Positions 8,101-15,150 are shown, counted from the first letter of the stretch. The stretch is 18,544 nucleotides of DNA from Rhodospirillaceae bacterium UBA4479 (GCA_002389175.1 DGNZ01000144.1:1-18544), one strand, 5' to 3'. Notes: generated by a model not told the origin, from the letters alone. Numbers and translations are program-made.

Positions 8101-8410
8101 CGATTCGAATGAATTTGAAAAAGTTGTCGCCTATTATCAATCACGATATGGCGAACCCACAGAGATTTGGAAACGTTCAATTGCCCCGCTCGCCCAACCA
8201 CGCACTGATAACCCAACCGTGACGTGGCGTAGCCGAGATACATCAAGCAACGTCATTTCTGTATTGGAAATACGGAAATTCGATGACACCCGTGGTGGTT
8301 TCCCCGATACCAATCGTGGCGCTGCGATGTTGTATCAATTGAACGCGCCGACCATATTCCCACAAGTGTCATCGCACGAATTGATGCGCCTACGCCGCAT
8401 CCCTCGTTAA
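5126..8410 (+). CDS. Large exported ankyrin-like, proline-rich protein of unknown function
   Basis: I do not recognise a named family. The 1094-residue product has a basic N-terminus and a hydrophobic core at residues 20-35 ending in SAINAQ, which reads as a signal peptide cleaved near residue 39; a periplasmic or surface location is inferred. Residues 42-98 look like one and a half to two ankyrin repeats (FQAVELNDIAAVELAIDNGA, then GMTPADVAVDLGHFRIAHLL). Residues 99 to about 785 are long, rich in Pro, Ser, Asp and Gly, and probably disordered. They carry repeated short motifs: (D/E)RL-type at 280, 475, 599 and 738, and (E/D)IPG-type at 380-440. Residues about 935-1080 look folded, with Cys939 and Cys950 as a possible disulfide pair, followed by AITRYDQG, YYQSRYGEPTEIW and TVTWRSRD. 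Translation starts at TTG 5126, with GGAG 6 nt upstream. The gene is convergent with the NDUFAF6-like gene, 5 bp away, and apparently monocistronic. Confidence 0.85.
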   Translation: MNVSRRTCPRKSRPPHWPASILCAILLTIVLVIPSAINAQTPTEALFQAVELNDIAAVELAIDNGADLAVKSPSGMTPADVAVDLGHFRIAHLLLAKRTSAPPSTRVTDNAKQALTSPRSRIAAPRTSSSQSSSQAPSQLSRVTPPVKPTPPPLIAQPEPADPVQVTPPQSVETPSGIDATPRPDDEIASSTPTEDVPMAPMPEAAPADDGGVLDGLWSGIKSVATLGGLFGGDEEATADGTSDKYVARDPNKFSPADRFSKGSEAPGGVTQRGSSAGRMVDRLTGIVDGDKVLENEFGLPTEPVLPPNRSADGNTDLAELTPPVAPLDESFDTEITLPPGVLSITDDPPIDNIQVPGSAGDVTLPPLAAPQFGDGIAAEIPGVVQPIGPGDTPSDEIDIPGLPAGFEIPGLAAPADEVPGIIAPPGDDLAFEIPGLPPGLEPLPGSDTGALRRPGGLVTPSDPNVLPPPASGSLQERLARIDSILNREPEQSARGRARLNPRGTDPITRQPRPAPGSPNDGLRTGPLGTPNSVIVRDPEAILRGARERAAVSMGRSPNTEVSGLAAKARVPKKPIPSGHQLQPSTDGITVRQAPSTRFIDRLAQISRHPYPKDDIHGLPLANKTPKGTTPSRKDIKVEDVYDQGKEKADDRIYKLARFFRGNQEEVSGMQPPERMTVEAEPLPRVIDNMIPENDPARNRVVDDSALDLSGVERTAPNLRQERPVTRAPSDSLDPNFMDRLTTVLQPRDQPSATATKPVPPGQIGLNELDLQPGQLVPIPKPDLPDPWTMTVEKTDQAGDSTTLGVTAISPTDGSIITGEDDVVNQMVGRIRELLVGPRETADGTSIGNLDESERQSTAEKLLSEALRDGTPAALPDAGAWQVTEVEARNALPGVPPKSRPGALTRTSLENIILSLGESVTLENTLPPQQGGVDPLNECVKKNRGTTLFCVEPIDWPQDLRATFLIPTILYTGPMAITRYDQGQPSRFHTLFDSNEFEKVVAYYQSRYGEPTEIWKRSIAPLAQPRTDNPTVTWRSRDTSSNVISVLEIRKFDDTRGGFPDTNRGAAMLYQLNAPTIFPQVSSHELMRLRRIPR

Positions 8411-8415
8411 TCAAT

Positions 8416-9261
8416 CTAAGGCCGACCGACCAACGATCGCCAAAACATTGTGACGTGACGCGAGACACCCGGTGTCCGGGCCGCAAATAATCCAGGGTCA
8501 CCACCTAATGACTGCAATCGTTTCAGATACAAGGCTGCAAGGCTGAGCGGAAGCAACGCAGGCACGGCTGAGCGCGGCAATGCTTTAGACGTTATTCTGG
8601 CAGCATCAAGGTGTTGTGCCGCACGTGCCAGCATCGGCTGTGTGATCAACGAAACGTCCGGGTTCGTCGGCCATTGCAGTGGTGTTTCTGGATCAAGTCC
8701 GGCATCTCGGCATAAATTGGTAGGCAATGTGACCCGCCCTGTTGATGACATATACGGTATTGCCCGCACCAAACCGATCAACGCAATCGCTATCCCGGCA
8801 TCCTTGGCGCATACCTCGGATTCTGGTCCATCCACACCCAAGATACCAAAAGCCAGTTTGATCAGGCTTGATGACGTCCCCTCGGCATATCCGATAACGG
8901 CGTCCAAGTCTTTGGGGGGAATATCATCAAGATCGGTTTCGCGCGTATCGATGATTTCGTTTAAGTACGCTGCCGATAACCCATGCATTTTCACCGCCCC
9001 TGCCAAGGCTTCGGCGACATAGTGGGATGGTGGCGCACCGTCTACCATTTGCGGGACTGCATCTCGCCAAAACTGTAATCGCATACGGCCGATTAATGGC
9101 TCGGATACGGTTTCGCGAATTTTCGAAAGCTCTAGATTGAATGCATACAGCGCAAACAAATCTTCGCGGTAATCCGCAGGCGCGAACAGGACGCTCAGGA
9201 ACCGATCATTATCGTGTTCCCGGACGTATTTAGCGCAATCTGATAACGGTGCTGGCGACAT
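8416..9261 (-). CDS. Squalene/phytoene-synthase-fold protein, NDUFAF6-like
   Basis: This 281-residue protein has the squalene/phytoene synthase fold but most resembles the subgroup of mitochondrial complex I assembly factor NDUFAF6, not a terpene synthase. Supporting segments are LFAPADYREDLFALYAFNLE (residues 25-44), TVSEPLIGRMRLQFWRD (51-67), ETDLDDIPPKDLDAVIGYAE near 108-127 with GTSSSLIKLAFGILGV after it, and LVRAIPYM followed by RVTLP. The first aspartate-rich motif that binds prenyl diphosphate in true synthases is absent: the matching helix reads LELSKIRETVSEP. A catalytic prenyltransferase role is therefore doubtful. By homology it may help assemble NADH dehydrogenase subunits at the membrane, as an inference. 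ATG 9261 gives the expected N-terminus. The gene lies on the same strand as yajC-secD-secF and the NDUFAF3-like gene but is separated from them by sodB. Confidence 0.85.
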   Translation of the reverse strand: MSPAPLSDCAKYVREHDNDRFLSVLFAPADYREDLFALYAFNLELSKIRETVSEPLIGRMRLQFWRDAVPQMVDGAPPSHYVAEALAGAVKMHGLSAAYLNEIIDTRETDLDDIPPKDLDAVIGYAEGTSSSLIKLAFGILGVDGPESEVCAKDAGIAIALIGLVRAIPYMSSTGRVTLPTNLCRDAGLDPETPLQWPTNPDVSLITQPMLARAAQHLDAARITSKALPRSAVPALLPLSLAALYLKRLQSLGGDPGLFAARTPGVSRHVTMFWRSLVGRP

Positions 9262-9442
9262 CTTTCGACAAAAACCTCAATGAATACTGGACTCTCAGGC
9301 TAGGAGACTTATATGGGGTGCGAGGGTTTGGTGAAACCCTGTCGTCTTGGGAGCATAATAACAATGTTTTCGTCAGTTCGATGGTTCAGCCAAACTCTAA
9401 GCGCTATTAAGTTAAACAATTCAGATTTTGAAAGGGAGCAAT

Positions 9443-10045
9443 ATGGCTTTCGAACTTCCGGCACTTCCGTACGCGAAAGATGCCCTCGAGCCTCACATGT
9501 CAGCTAACACTTTTAGCTTTCACCACGAAAAGCATCACAACACATATGTTGTGAACTTGAATGGCTTAGTCGAAGGAACGGACCTCGAAGGCAAAAGCCT
9601 CGAAGAGATCGTTTCTGCAACGGCTGGCAACCCAGACAAAGCTGGCGTTTTCAATAACGCGGCACAAGTTTGGAACCACACGTTTTTCTGGCATTCCATG
9701 AAGCCAAGCGGCGGCGGCGCACCATCCGGTGATCTGGCTGCAAAAATCGATGCTGACTTCGGCAGCTTCGATGCGTTCAAGGATGCTTTCAAAGCAGCAG
9801 GCGCGACGCAGTTCGGCTCCGGCTGGGCATGGTTGGTCGTCGGTGACGGCGGCAAACTCGAAGTTGTGAAAACCCCAAATGCTGAAACCCCATTGACCCA
9901 GGGCAAAACACCATTGTTGACCTGTGACGTTTGGGAACACGCATACTACCTCGATTACCAGAACCGTCGCCCAGACTTCTTGGCGTCGTTCTTGGATAAC
10001 TTGGCTAACTGGGATTTCGCTGCCGAGAATTTGGCAAACGCGTAA
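9443..10045 (+). CDS. sodB: Superoxide dismutase, iron type
   Basis: The enzyme converts superoxide to oxygen and hydrogen peroxide in the cytoplasm. The 200 residues match the Fe/Mn family from end to end. Metal ligands are H27 (FSFHHEKHH), H79 (VWNHTFFW), D162 and H166 (DVWEHAYYLDY). The second-sphere glutamine Q75 in AAQVWNHTF and the N-terminus AFELPALPYAKDALEPHMSA are typical of iron-type enzymes; metal preference is inferred. ATG 9443 follows AGGGAG at 9433-9438. An in-frame TTG at 9428 would add five residues upstream of that site and is rejected. The gene is divergent from the NDUFAF6-like gene by 181 bp and is closed by a strong hairpin terminator. It sits between two homologues of complex I assembly factors, a fitting place for superoxide defence, though this may be coincidence. 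Confidence 0.97.
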   Translation: MAFELPALPYAKDALEPHMSANTFSFHHEKHHNTYVVNLNGLVEGTDLEGKSLEEIVSATAGNPDKAGVFNNAAQVWNHTFFWHSMKPSGGGAPSGDLAAKIDADFGSFDAFKDAFKAAGATQFGSGWAWLVVGDGGKLEVVKTPNAETPLTQGKTPLLTCDVWEHAYYLDYQNRRPDFLASFLDNLANWDFAAENLANA

Positions 10046-10070
10046 TTCAGATCAGTTGATCAAATTTAAA

Positions 10071-10097
10071 GGGGCGTCCTTCGGGGCGCCCTTTTTT
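10071..10097 (+). terminator. Rho-independent terminator of sodB
   Basis: An 8-bp GC-rich stem pairs 10072-10079 with 10084-10091 (one G-U pair) around a TTCG tetraloop closed by C-G, and is followed by six T residues. It ends 6 bp before the stop of the convergent Mth938-like gene. Read on the other strand the hairpin is followed only by TTT, so it may also slow leftward transcription, but weakly. Confidence 0.85.
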
Positions 10098-10103
10098 ATT
10101 GCG

Positions 10104-10487
10104 CTAATCGACGGCGATTAAGGCCGCAGCCACCCGGCGCTCTTCGGCAATTAAGACGTTAAACGTACGGCACGCAGCCCCTGTGTCCATCCATTCCATG
10201 ACCAGTCCAAATTCTTTAAGTGCCTTGCGGAGGTCTAGTGGAATGCGGCCAAACTTTGGTCCCGCGCCGATGAGCACGATATCAAAGTCATCGGCCTGGT
10301 CCGTAATCGCAGACAGGTTTTCAATGGTGATATCTTCGGCAGATTGAACAGCCCACGGCGATGTTTCTTCTGGAAAAACGATAACACTGCCTTCAAACAC
10401 AACGGTCGTTATCGTGAACCGACCGTTGCCGTATTTTTGCACCAACTGGCGTCCTTCGGGGACAACCGGGTCCATATCAATCGGCAT
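10104..10487 (-). CDS. Mth938-like (DUF498) protein, NDUFAF3 homologue
   Basis: This 127-residue protein belongs to the Mth938/DUF498 family, whose human member NDUFAF3 is an assembly factor of respiratory complex I. Characteristic segments are PVVPEGRQLVQKYGNGRF, GSVIVFPEETSPW, DIVLIGAGPKFGRIPLDLRK and the strongly conserved end WMDTGAACRTFNVLIAEERR. Its biochemical activity is not established. The start is uncertain: ATG 10487 (MPIDMDP) lies 4 nt after the secF stop, ATG 10475 is four codons further in, and neither has a clear Shine-Dalgarno, which suggests coupling to secF translation. A longer frame up to 10598 exists but would overlap the secF C-terminus and add a tail foreign to the family. 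It closes the yajC-secD-secF run. Confidence 0.9.
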   Translation of the reverse strand: MPIDMDPVVPEGRQLVQKYGNGRFTITTVVFEGSVIVFPEETSPWAVQSAEDITIENLSAITDQADDFDIVLIGAGPKFGRIPLDLRKALKEFGLVMEWMDTGAACRTFNVLIAEERRVAAALIAVD

Positions 10488-10491
10488 GGGA

Positions 10492-11445
10492 TTAGGGGCG
10501 ATCCGCCTGGGACTGTGGGCCGTCTTCGTTAGTTCCATCCAAGTTGCCGCGCGCGCGTTCGTCCAACCCAAGATACAACAAGATCGGCACAGCCACACAA
10601 ATCGATGAATACGTACCGATCACGACGCCAAAGATCATGGCGAAACTAAAGTCACGAATAACCTCGCCGCCTAAGAAGAACAAAGAGGCAAGCGCAATCA
10701 ATGTCGTCACCGAAGTCATCAACGTCCGCGATAGCGTCCGATTAATGGCAAAGTTCAGGAGTTCCGGAAGATCCATTGTCTTGTATTTCCGGAGCTTTTC
10801 ACGCACCCGGTCAAACACAACAACGGTATCGTTGATCGAATACCCCGCAATGGTCAGGACTGCAGCAACCGTCGACAAATTGAACTCGAGACCAAGAAGT
10901 GCGAAAACACCAATGGTCACGATGATATCGTGCATGAGCGCGATGATCGCACCAACACCAAATTGCCATTCAAAACGGAACCAAATGTAAACCAAGATCG
11001 CCGCCATCGCCAATCCGACGGCCAAGATACCATCTTGAAGCAATTCCTGAGAAACTTTGGGGCCCACAAATTCGGTACGGCGATATTCAACTTCGGTGCC
11101 CATGGTTTTTTGGACCAATTCGACTGCACGGTTTTGCGCGTCGCCATCACCATCTTGGCGTTGAATTCGAATCAACACATCCGTCGGCAGGCCAAATTCC
11201 TGGAGGGAGACTTCACCCAGACCCAGCGCCGAAAGTTGATCCCGCATTGCCCCGATATCCGCAGGACCTTCGGTACGGACTTCGATCAGAATACCGCCCT
11301 TAAAGTCGATACCGAAATTCAAGCCCTTGGTCAGGACCATTCCAATCGATGCAATAATCAAGAAAGCTGAAAAAGCGAAGAACAAAACGCGTTTCGATAT
11401 GAATGAGATATCCACGTCATGTGGGACCAGATTGAGCGCTTTCAT
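10492..11445 (-). CDS. secF: Protein translocase subunit SecF
   Basis: SecF pairs with SecD in the inner membrane and uses the proton-motive force to help the SecYEG translocon release and pull exported proteins. The 317 residues show the usual layout. TM1 spans about 19-38, followed by the family box NFGIDFKGGILIEVR at 43-57 and a short periplasmic domain. Five further helices start near 137, and the conserved TIAGYSINDTVVVFDRVRE segment at 198-216 has the key aspartate at 206. The C-terminal tail past LGLDERARG is short and polar. ATG 11445 has GAGGAG 6 nt upstream, and this Shine-Dalgarno overlaps the secD stop codon, so the two are probably translated in a coupled way. Confidence 0.97.
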   Translation of the reverse strand: MKALNLVPHDVDISFISKRVLFFAFSAFLIIASIGMVLTKGLNFGIDFKGGILIEVRTEGPADIGAMRDQLSALGLGEVSLQEFGLPTDVLIRIQRQDGDGDAQNRAVELVQKTMGTEVEYRRTEFVGPKVSQELLQDGILAVGLAMAAILVYIWFRFEWQFGVGAIIALMHDIIVTIGVFALLGLEFNLSTVAAVLTIAGYSINDTVVVFDRVREKLRKYKTMDLPELLNFAINRTLSRTLMTSVTTLIALASLFFLGGEVIRDFSFAMIFGVVIGTYSSICVAVPILLYLGLDERARGNLDGTNEDGPQSQADRP

Positions 11446-11451
11446 AATCGT

Positions 11452-11457
11452 CTCCTC
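11452..11457 (-). promoter_or_regulatory. secF ribosome binding site overlapping the secD stop
   Basis: GAGGAG lies 6 nt before the secF ATG and shares two bases with the secD TGA at 11456-11458. This arrangement favours re-initiation by ribosomes that finish secD and would keep the two subunits balanced. Confidence 0.6.
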
Positions 11458-13036
11458 AAACCGGCAATGAGTCGGGACGCTTCGAGCGAAGCCACGTCAC
11501 GACAAACAAACGCGTGAGCATAATCGCAGTGAACATCGATGTGATGATCCCTATCGACAGAGTCACGGCAAACCCACGAACAGGCCCTGAGCCAAAGGCA
11601 TAGAGCAAGATAGCTGCAATAAGCGTCGTCACGTTGGCATCGATGATGGTCGTGAACGCACGACTGTAACCCGCATCAATGGCCGAGATTGGTGTACGCC
11701 CGGCGCGGGCTTCTTCGCGGATACGCTCAAAAATCAGCACGTTCGCATCAACCGCCATACCAATGGTCAGGACGATCCCTGCAATCCCCGGCAATGTCAG
11801 GGTTGCCTGAAGTACGGATAGCGCGCCCAAGATCAATATCACATTCATCAACAGCGCGATGTCGGCATAGAGACCAAATCGACCGTAAGCGATGGCCATA
11901 AATATCAAAACGGCGACAAGGCCGACCACACTGGCGAATTCGCCTGCGGCCACAGCATCTGCGCCCATACCTGGCCCTACGGTGCGCTCTTCTAAGAATG
12001 AAATCGGGGCTGGTAATGCGCCTGCACGTAACAGCAATGCCAGATCGCTGGTTTCTTGAACCGAGAACCGGCCAGAAATTTGCCCCGTACCACCCAGGAT
12101 GGGTTCCTGAATAACAGGTGCCGAAATAATTTCATCATCCAATACGATGGCAAACGGCCGCCCCACGTTATTCGTTGATACTTCACCGAAACGACGTGCG
12201 CCCGCTGTATCAAATCGGAAAGTCACGACAGGCTGATTGGTGCGTCCATCAAAACTTGGTTGCGAATCAACAAGGTTCTGACCGCTGACATCGACTCTTT
12301 TGCGCACCAGCATGAAGTCAGGCTGTCCTGGCCCCCGTGCATTCGGTGCCATCTGTAAGACTTCAGAGCCCGGTGGTACGCGCCCTGCCAATGCTTCTTG
12401 TAATGGGTTATCAACGTCGACCATCTGGAACGACAGGTTAGCTGTCTTCCCGATCAAGTCTTTGACGCGCTGCGGATCTTCAACACCGGGCATTTGTAGG
12501 ATAATGCGGTTTTGACCCTGCTGTTGGATCGTCGGTTCGCGAACACCTGTTTCATCGATCCGGCGGCGAATAATTTCGATGGATTGTTGAACCGCTGCCG
12601 CACGACGTGCCGCCATAATGGGTTCTGGCAATTCAATGGTCAGACGATCACCGCTTTGAGAAACACGCGCTTCAAGATCAAGCTGGCGTAAAAGTTCCAA
12701 CGCACGGTCTTGGTCTGCTTCTTGTGGAATGTTCACGCCCATGTTGTTGGCGGATTTACCTAGCGAACGATAACGGATGCGGGCTTCACGCAATTCAGCG
12801 CGTGCTGTATCAACCAATGATTCCAGATATTCGTCGATAACCTTTTGGACTTCAACTTCGATCAACAGGTGTGACCCACCGCGCAAATCAAGACCAAGGT
12901 TCACCTGCTGATTCGGCAACCCGTCAGGCACCCCGGATAACAGGTCTTCATCAACGAAGTTCGGAACGGCGTAGGCCAAACCGATAAAACAAATCAGTGC
13001 GACGAGCACTTTTTTCCATGTGGGGTAGTTGACCAT
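11456..13036 (-). CDS. secD: Protein translocase subunit SecD
   Basis: SecD forms the SecDF complex of the inner membrane, whose large periplasmic domain binds emerging substrates and moves with proton flow. The 526-residue length is in the usual range. TM1 is at about 8-24, followed by VNLGLDLRGGSHLLIEVEV at 45-63, a diagnostic box. The periplasmic P1 domain includes RRRIDETGVREPTIQQQG (157-174) and an SGRFSVQETSDLALLLRAGA segment (321-340). The C-terminal five helices carry GIVLTIGMAVDANVLIFERI at 420-439, with the conserved aspartate at 430. The start at ATG 13036 has GGAA about 8 nt upstream. It lies 38 bp after yajC and 10 bp before secF in one leftward transcription unit. Confidence 0.97.
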   Translation of the reverse strand: MVNYPTWKKVLVALICFIGLAYAVPNFVDEDLLSGVPDGLPNQQVNLGLDLRGGSHLLIEVEVQKVIDEYLESLVDTARAELREARIRYRSLGKSANNMGVNIPQEADQDRALELLRQLDLEARVSQSGDRLTIELPEPIMAARRAAAVQQSIEIIRRRIDETGVREPTIQQQGQNRIILQMPGVEDPQRVKDLIGKTANLSFQMVDVDNPLQEALAGRVPPGSEVLQMAPNARGPGQPDFMLVRKRVDVSGQNLVDSQPSFDGRTNQPVVTFRFDTAGARRFGEVSTNNVGRPFAIVLDDEIISAPVIQEPILGGTGQISGRFSVQETSDLALLLRAGALPAPISFLEERTVGPGMGADAVAAGEFASVVGLVAVLIFMAIAYGRFGLYADIALLMNVILILGALSVLQATLTLPGIAGIVLTIGMAVDANVLIFERIREEARAGRTPISAIDAGYSRAFTTIIDANVTTLIAAILLYAFGSGPVRGFAVTLSIGIITSMFTAIMLTRLFVVTWLRSKRPDSLPV

Positions 13037-13074
13037 TTAGAGCGTTCCGACTGGGACCGAACGACGGGGCTTAA

Positions 13075-13584
13075 TCAGCCCTTGTCGCCGTCCTTTTTTT
13101 GAGGTTCCTGAGCGTCGTCAGAAGTGGGTTGATCCGCTTCGTTGTCCGCTTTCGGCTCGTCTTTTGGTGCTTCTACTGCAGCAGGGGCTGGTTTCGCCCC
13201 GCCACCGAATAAACCACCGAACAACCCGCCAGATTTCTGAGAGTCGTTAGCTGCGGTTCCAGCAACAGGCTCAGTCCGGTTGACGACAGCAGATATCGTG
13301 CCGCGCTGAACCTTCACCTTCACGTCTTTGGCGATTTCGACGGTGAGTTCGGTTTCATTATCAACCTTAGTCACGGTGCCCATGATCCCACCACCGGTGA
13401 TGACTTTGTCACCACGGCGAACGGCATCAAGCATTTCTCTGTGCTGCTTCATTTTCTTCTGTTGAGGTCTGATCAACAGGAAATAAAACACGACAAAAAT
13501 AAGGATGAGTGGGAGGAAAGCTTGAAATGCGCCCCCTGCACCTGCAGCACCCGCTGTTTGTGCATAAGCTTCGGAAATGAACAT
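13075..13584 (-). CDS. yajC: Sec translocon accessory protein YajC with acidic tail
   Basis: YajC is a single-span inner-membrane protein that associates with SecD and SecF. Residues 1-20 form a short periplasmic stretch, about 21-38 a transmembrane helix (FLPLILIFVVFYFLLI), then RPQQKKMKQHREML at the cytoplasmic face and the conserved domain DAVRRGDKVITGGGIMGTV. The protein is 169 residues against roughly 110 for the E. coli form. The extra C-terminus is a low-complexity tail: a Gly-rich stretch (GGLFGGLFGGG), then Ala/Pro/Lys/Asp-rich sequence. It is probably flexible, and similar tails occur in other alphaproteobacteria as far as I recall. AAGGAG lies 8 nt before ATG 13584. It is the first gene of the leftward yajC-secD-secF run and divergent from the DUF815 ATPase gene. 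Confidence 0.95.
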   Translation of the reverse strand: MFISEAYAQTAGAAGAGGAFQAFLPLILIFVVFYFLLIRPQQKKMKQHREMLDAVRRGDKVITGGGIMGTVTKVDNETELTVEIAKDVKVKVQRGTISAVVNRTEPVAGTAANDSQKSGGLFGGLFGGGAKPAPAAVEAPKDEPKADNEADQPTSDDAQEPQKKDGDKG

Positions 13585-13662
13585 GTAGTGAACTCCTTGC
13601 GAATGAGCCTTCTATGGATTGTCGCTTTTTAAGCTAAAATCGGGGCTCTCAAAAGCTTGCGG

Positions 13663-13690
13663 ACTATACCGACAGTGCCCGGAGTTGCAA
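13663..13690 (-). promoter_or_regulatory. Candidate sigma70-type promoter for yajC-secDF
   Basis: On the minus strand TTGCAA (13690-13685) and TATAGT (13668-13663) are spaced by 16 bp. Transcription would begin near 13656, about 70 nt before the yajC ATG. The match is by eye only. Confidence 0.45.
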
Positions 13691-13803
13691 TAGCTTGTGA
13701 CATGTAAAAATTGTCACGAAATGCAAAGAGTTATGGGACCACGCATGATTGACGTCTCAGTTCAGCCCGACTAGGTTTCGCGGCAAACCAGAACGAGACA
13801 ATT

Positions 13804-14661
13804 ATGACAGATCAAGAAACCAAAGACCTCCTTCACCGCATTGCAGACGCACTGGACAGATTGGCACCCGCACCGCCACCTGAACCCGATGTCCATGCCG
13901 CTGATGCCTTTATCTGGCACGCCCTGCGCGGCGGCCTAGAGCCTGTGGCGACCGTGAACAAGGTTGATATTGGGCTTTTGAAGGGAATCGATCGTCAACA
14001 AGATCAGCTATATGACAACACCCGGCGCTTCACCGAGGGTTTTGCAGCGAATAACGCACTTCTTTGGGGCGCACGTGGCACAGGTAAATCCTCATTGGTC
14101 AAAGCTGTGCATGCCCGAATTAACGAAGAAAGTCCCGGCGCGCTTGCGTTGATCGAAATTCACCGCGAAGACATCCCCTCCCTACCCGTGCTGTTGGCAC
14201 GGATCCGGAACGAGGATCGCCGCTGCCTGATATACTGCGATGATTTATCTTTCGATGGTCAGGATGATGCGTATAAATCACTCAAAGCCGTGTTGGATGG
14301 TGGCGTCGAAGGACGCCCCGAAAACGTGATTTTCTATGCGACGTCGAACCGACGTCATTTGATGCCGCGCGATATGATCGAAAATGAACGTTCGAGCGCT
14401 ATTAACCCGTCAGAAGCGACCGAGGAAAAAGTCTCGCTGTCTGATCGATTTGGCCTGTGGCTTGGGTTCCATAATGTAGACCAGCCCACGTACTTTGCCA
14501 TTATCGAGGGATACGCCAAACATTACGGTTTAGATGATCCATCCATCGACCTGAAAGCCGAAGCATTGGAATGGTCGGTCACGCGCGGTGCGCGATCAGG
14601 TCGTGTCGCTTGGCAATTCATCCAGGATTTGGCCGGGCGATTGGGTAAATCGCTCACCTAA
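13804..14661 (+). CDS. DUF815 family AAA+ ATPase
   Basis: This 285-residue ATP-binding protein fits the DUF815 group of AAA+ ATPases; its cellular role is not established. An N-terminal helical part with a proline-rich linker (residues 18-30, APAPPPEPD) precedes the ATPase core. Walker A is GARGTGKSS at 89-97, Walker B is CLIYCDDLSF at 141-150, and a sensor-1-type ATSNRRHLMPRDM runs from 179 to 191. SLSDRFGLWLGF at 211-222 and RGARSGRVAWQF at 261-272 supply candidate arginine-finger and sensor-2 residues (R215, R264). There is no signal or membrane segment, so it is cytoplasmic. The ATG at 13804 has only a weak GAGA upstream. It is divergent from yajC across 219 bp and appears monocistronic. 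Confidence 0.9.
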   Translation: MTDQETKDLLHRIADALDRLAPAPPPEPDVHAADAFIWHALRGGLEPVATVNKVDIGLLKGIDRQQDQLYDNTRRFTEGFAANNALLWGARGTGKSSLVKAVHARINEESPGALALIEIHREDIPSLPVLLARIRNEDRRCLIYCDDLSFDGQDDAYKSLKAVLDGGVEGRPENVIFYATSNRRHLMPRDMIENERSSAINPSEATEEKVSLSDRFGLWLGFHNVDQPTYFAIIEGYAKHYGLDDPSIDLKAEALEWSVTRGARSGRVAWQFIQDLAGRLGKSLT

Positions 14662-14775
14662 GAGATACATCTCAATAATTAACCTAAAAATAATTAAGTC
14701 ATTGTTTTTAAAGAGATATTATGAAAATGGGTTTGTTTCGCAAAAACACCCACTAATTCTACACAATAAGCGGCG

Positions 14776-15150
14776 TTAAATCACCCGAACGAAATACATC
14801 GCCATCCCGAACACCATAATCGCACCGAGCACAGCATTGACGGCCCGATGAAAGGTATCACGCTTTATATCATCGCTCTGGCGCCGCAATTGGGCATCAC
14901 GGTTTTCAAACTGGCGATTGTCCAATTGACGAGAATACATCTGCACCACGTGTGTGCAGCTACGTTCATGGGGATCGCCGTATTCGTCGAAAATCTCGGC
15001 CCGCAGAGATATCACAAGGCCCAGCAAGCCGACCAATCCGACACCGAACCAACCAAAGTAAGACTTAGCCATGACAATGGCGAACGCAATTACGAACGCC
15101 ATAAAGACGATCGCAACGCGTTGTGATCTCAGGAGACCCATGATGCTCAT
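14776..15150 (-). CDS. Small membrane protein, three predicted helices
   Basis: I do not recognise this 124-residue protein. Hydrophobic segments are seen at about residues 11-28, 33-49 and 103-121. The polar middle (about 50-100) is rich in Arg, Gln, Asp and Asn (RQLDNRQFENRDAQLRRQSD), looks helical or coiled-coil, and contains one cysteine (C65). An inner-membrane protein with a cytoplasmic or periplasmic loop is inferred. ATG 15150 and ATG 15141 are both possible, and neither has a good Shine-Dalgarno, which lowers confidence in the exact start. It follows nlpD on the same strand after 70 bp, so it may be the last gene of the serS-surE-pcm-nlpD run or have its own promoter. It is convergent with the DUF815 gene. 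Confidence 0.7.
   Translation of the reverse strand: MSIMGLLRSQRVAIVFMAFVIAFAIVMAKSYFGWFGVGLVGLLGLVISLRAEIFDEYGDPHERSCTHVVQMYSRQLDNRQFENRDAQLRRQSDDIKRDTFHRAVNAVLGAIMVFGMAMYFVRVI

Noticed and set aside
9428..9442. TTG start five codons upstream of sodB
   Set aside because: It would place the AGGGAG ribosome site inside the coding region, and known iron superoxide dismutases start MAFELP or MSFELP.
10104..10598. Longer version of the Mth938-like protein overlapping secF
   Set aside because: The extra 37 residues are the out-of-frame shadow of the secF C-terminus, and family members begin close to the MPIDMDPVVPEGRQ segment.
14720..14756. Possible terminator hairpin after the DUF815 gene (GGGTTTGTTT / AAAAACACCC)
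   Set aside because: The stem has mismatches and is not followed by a T tract.
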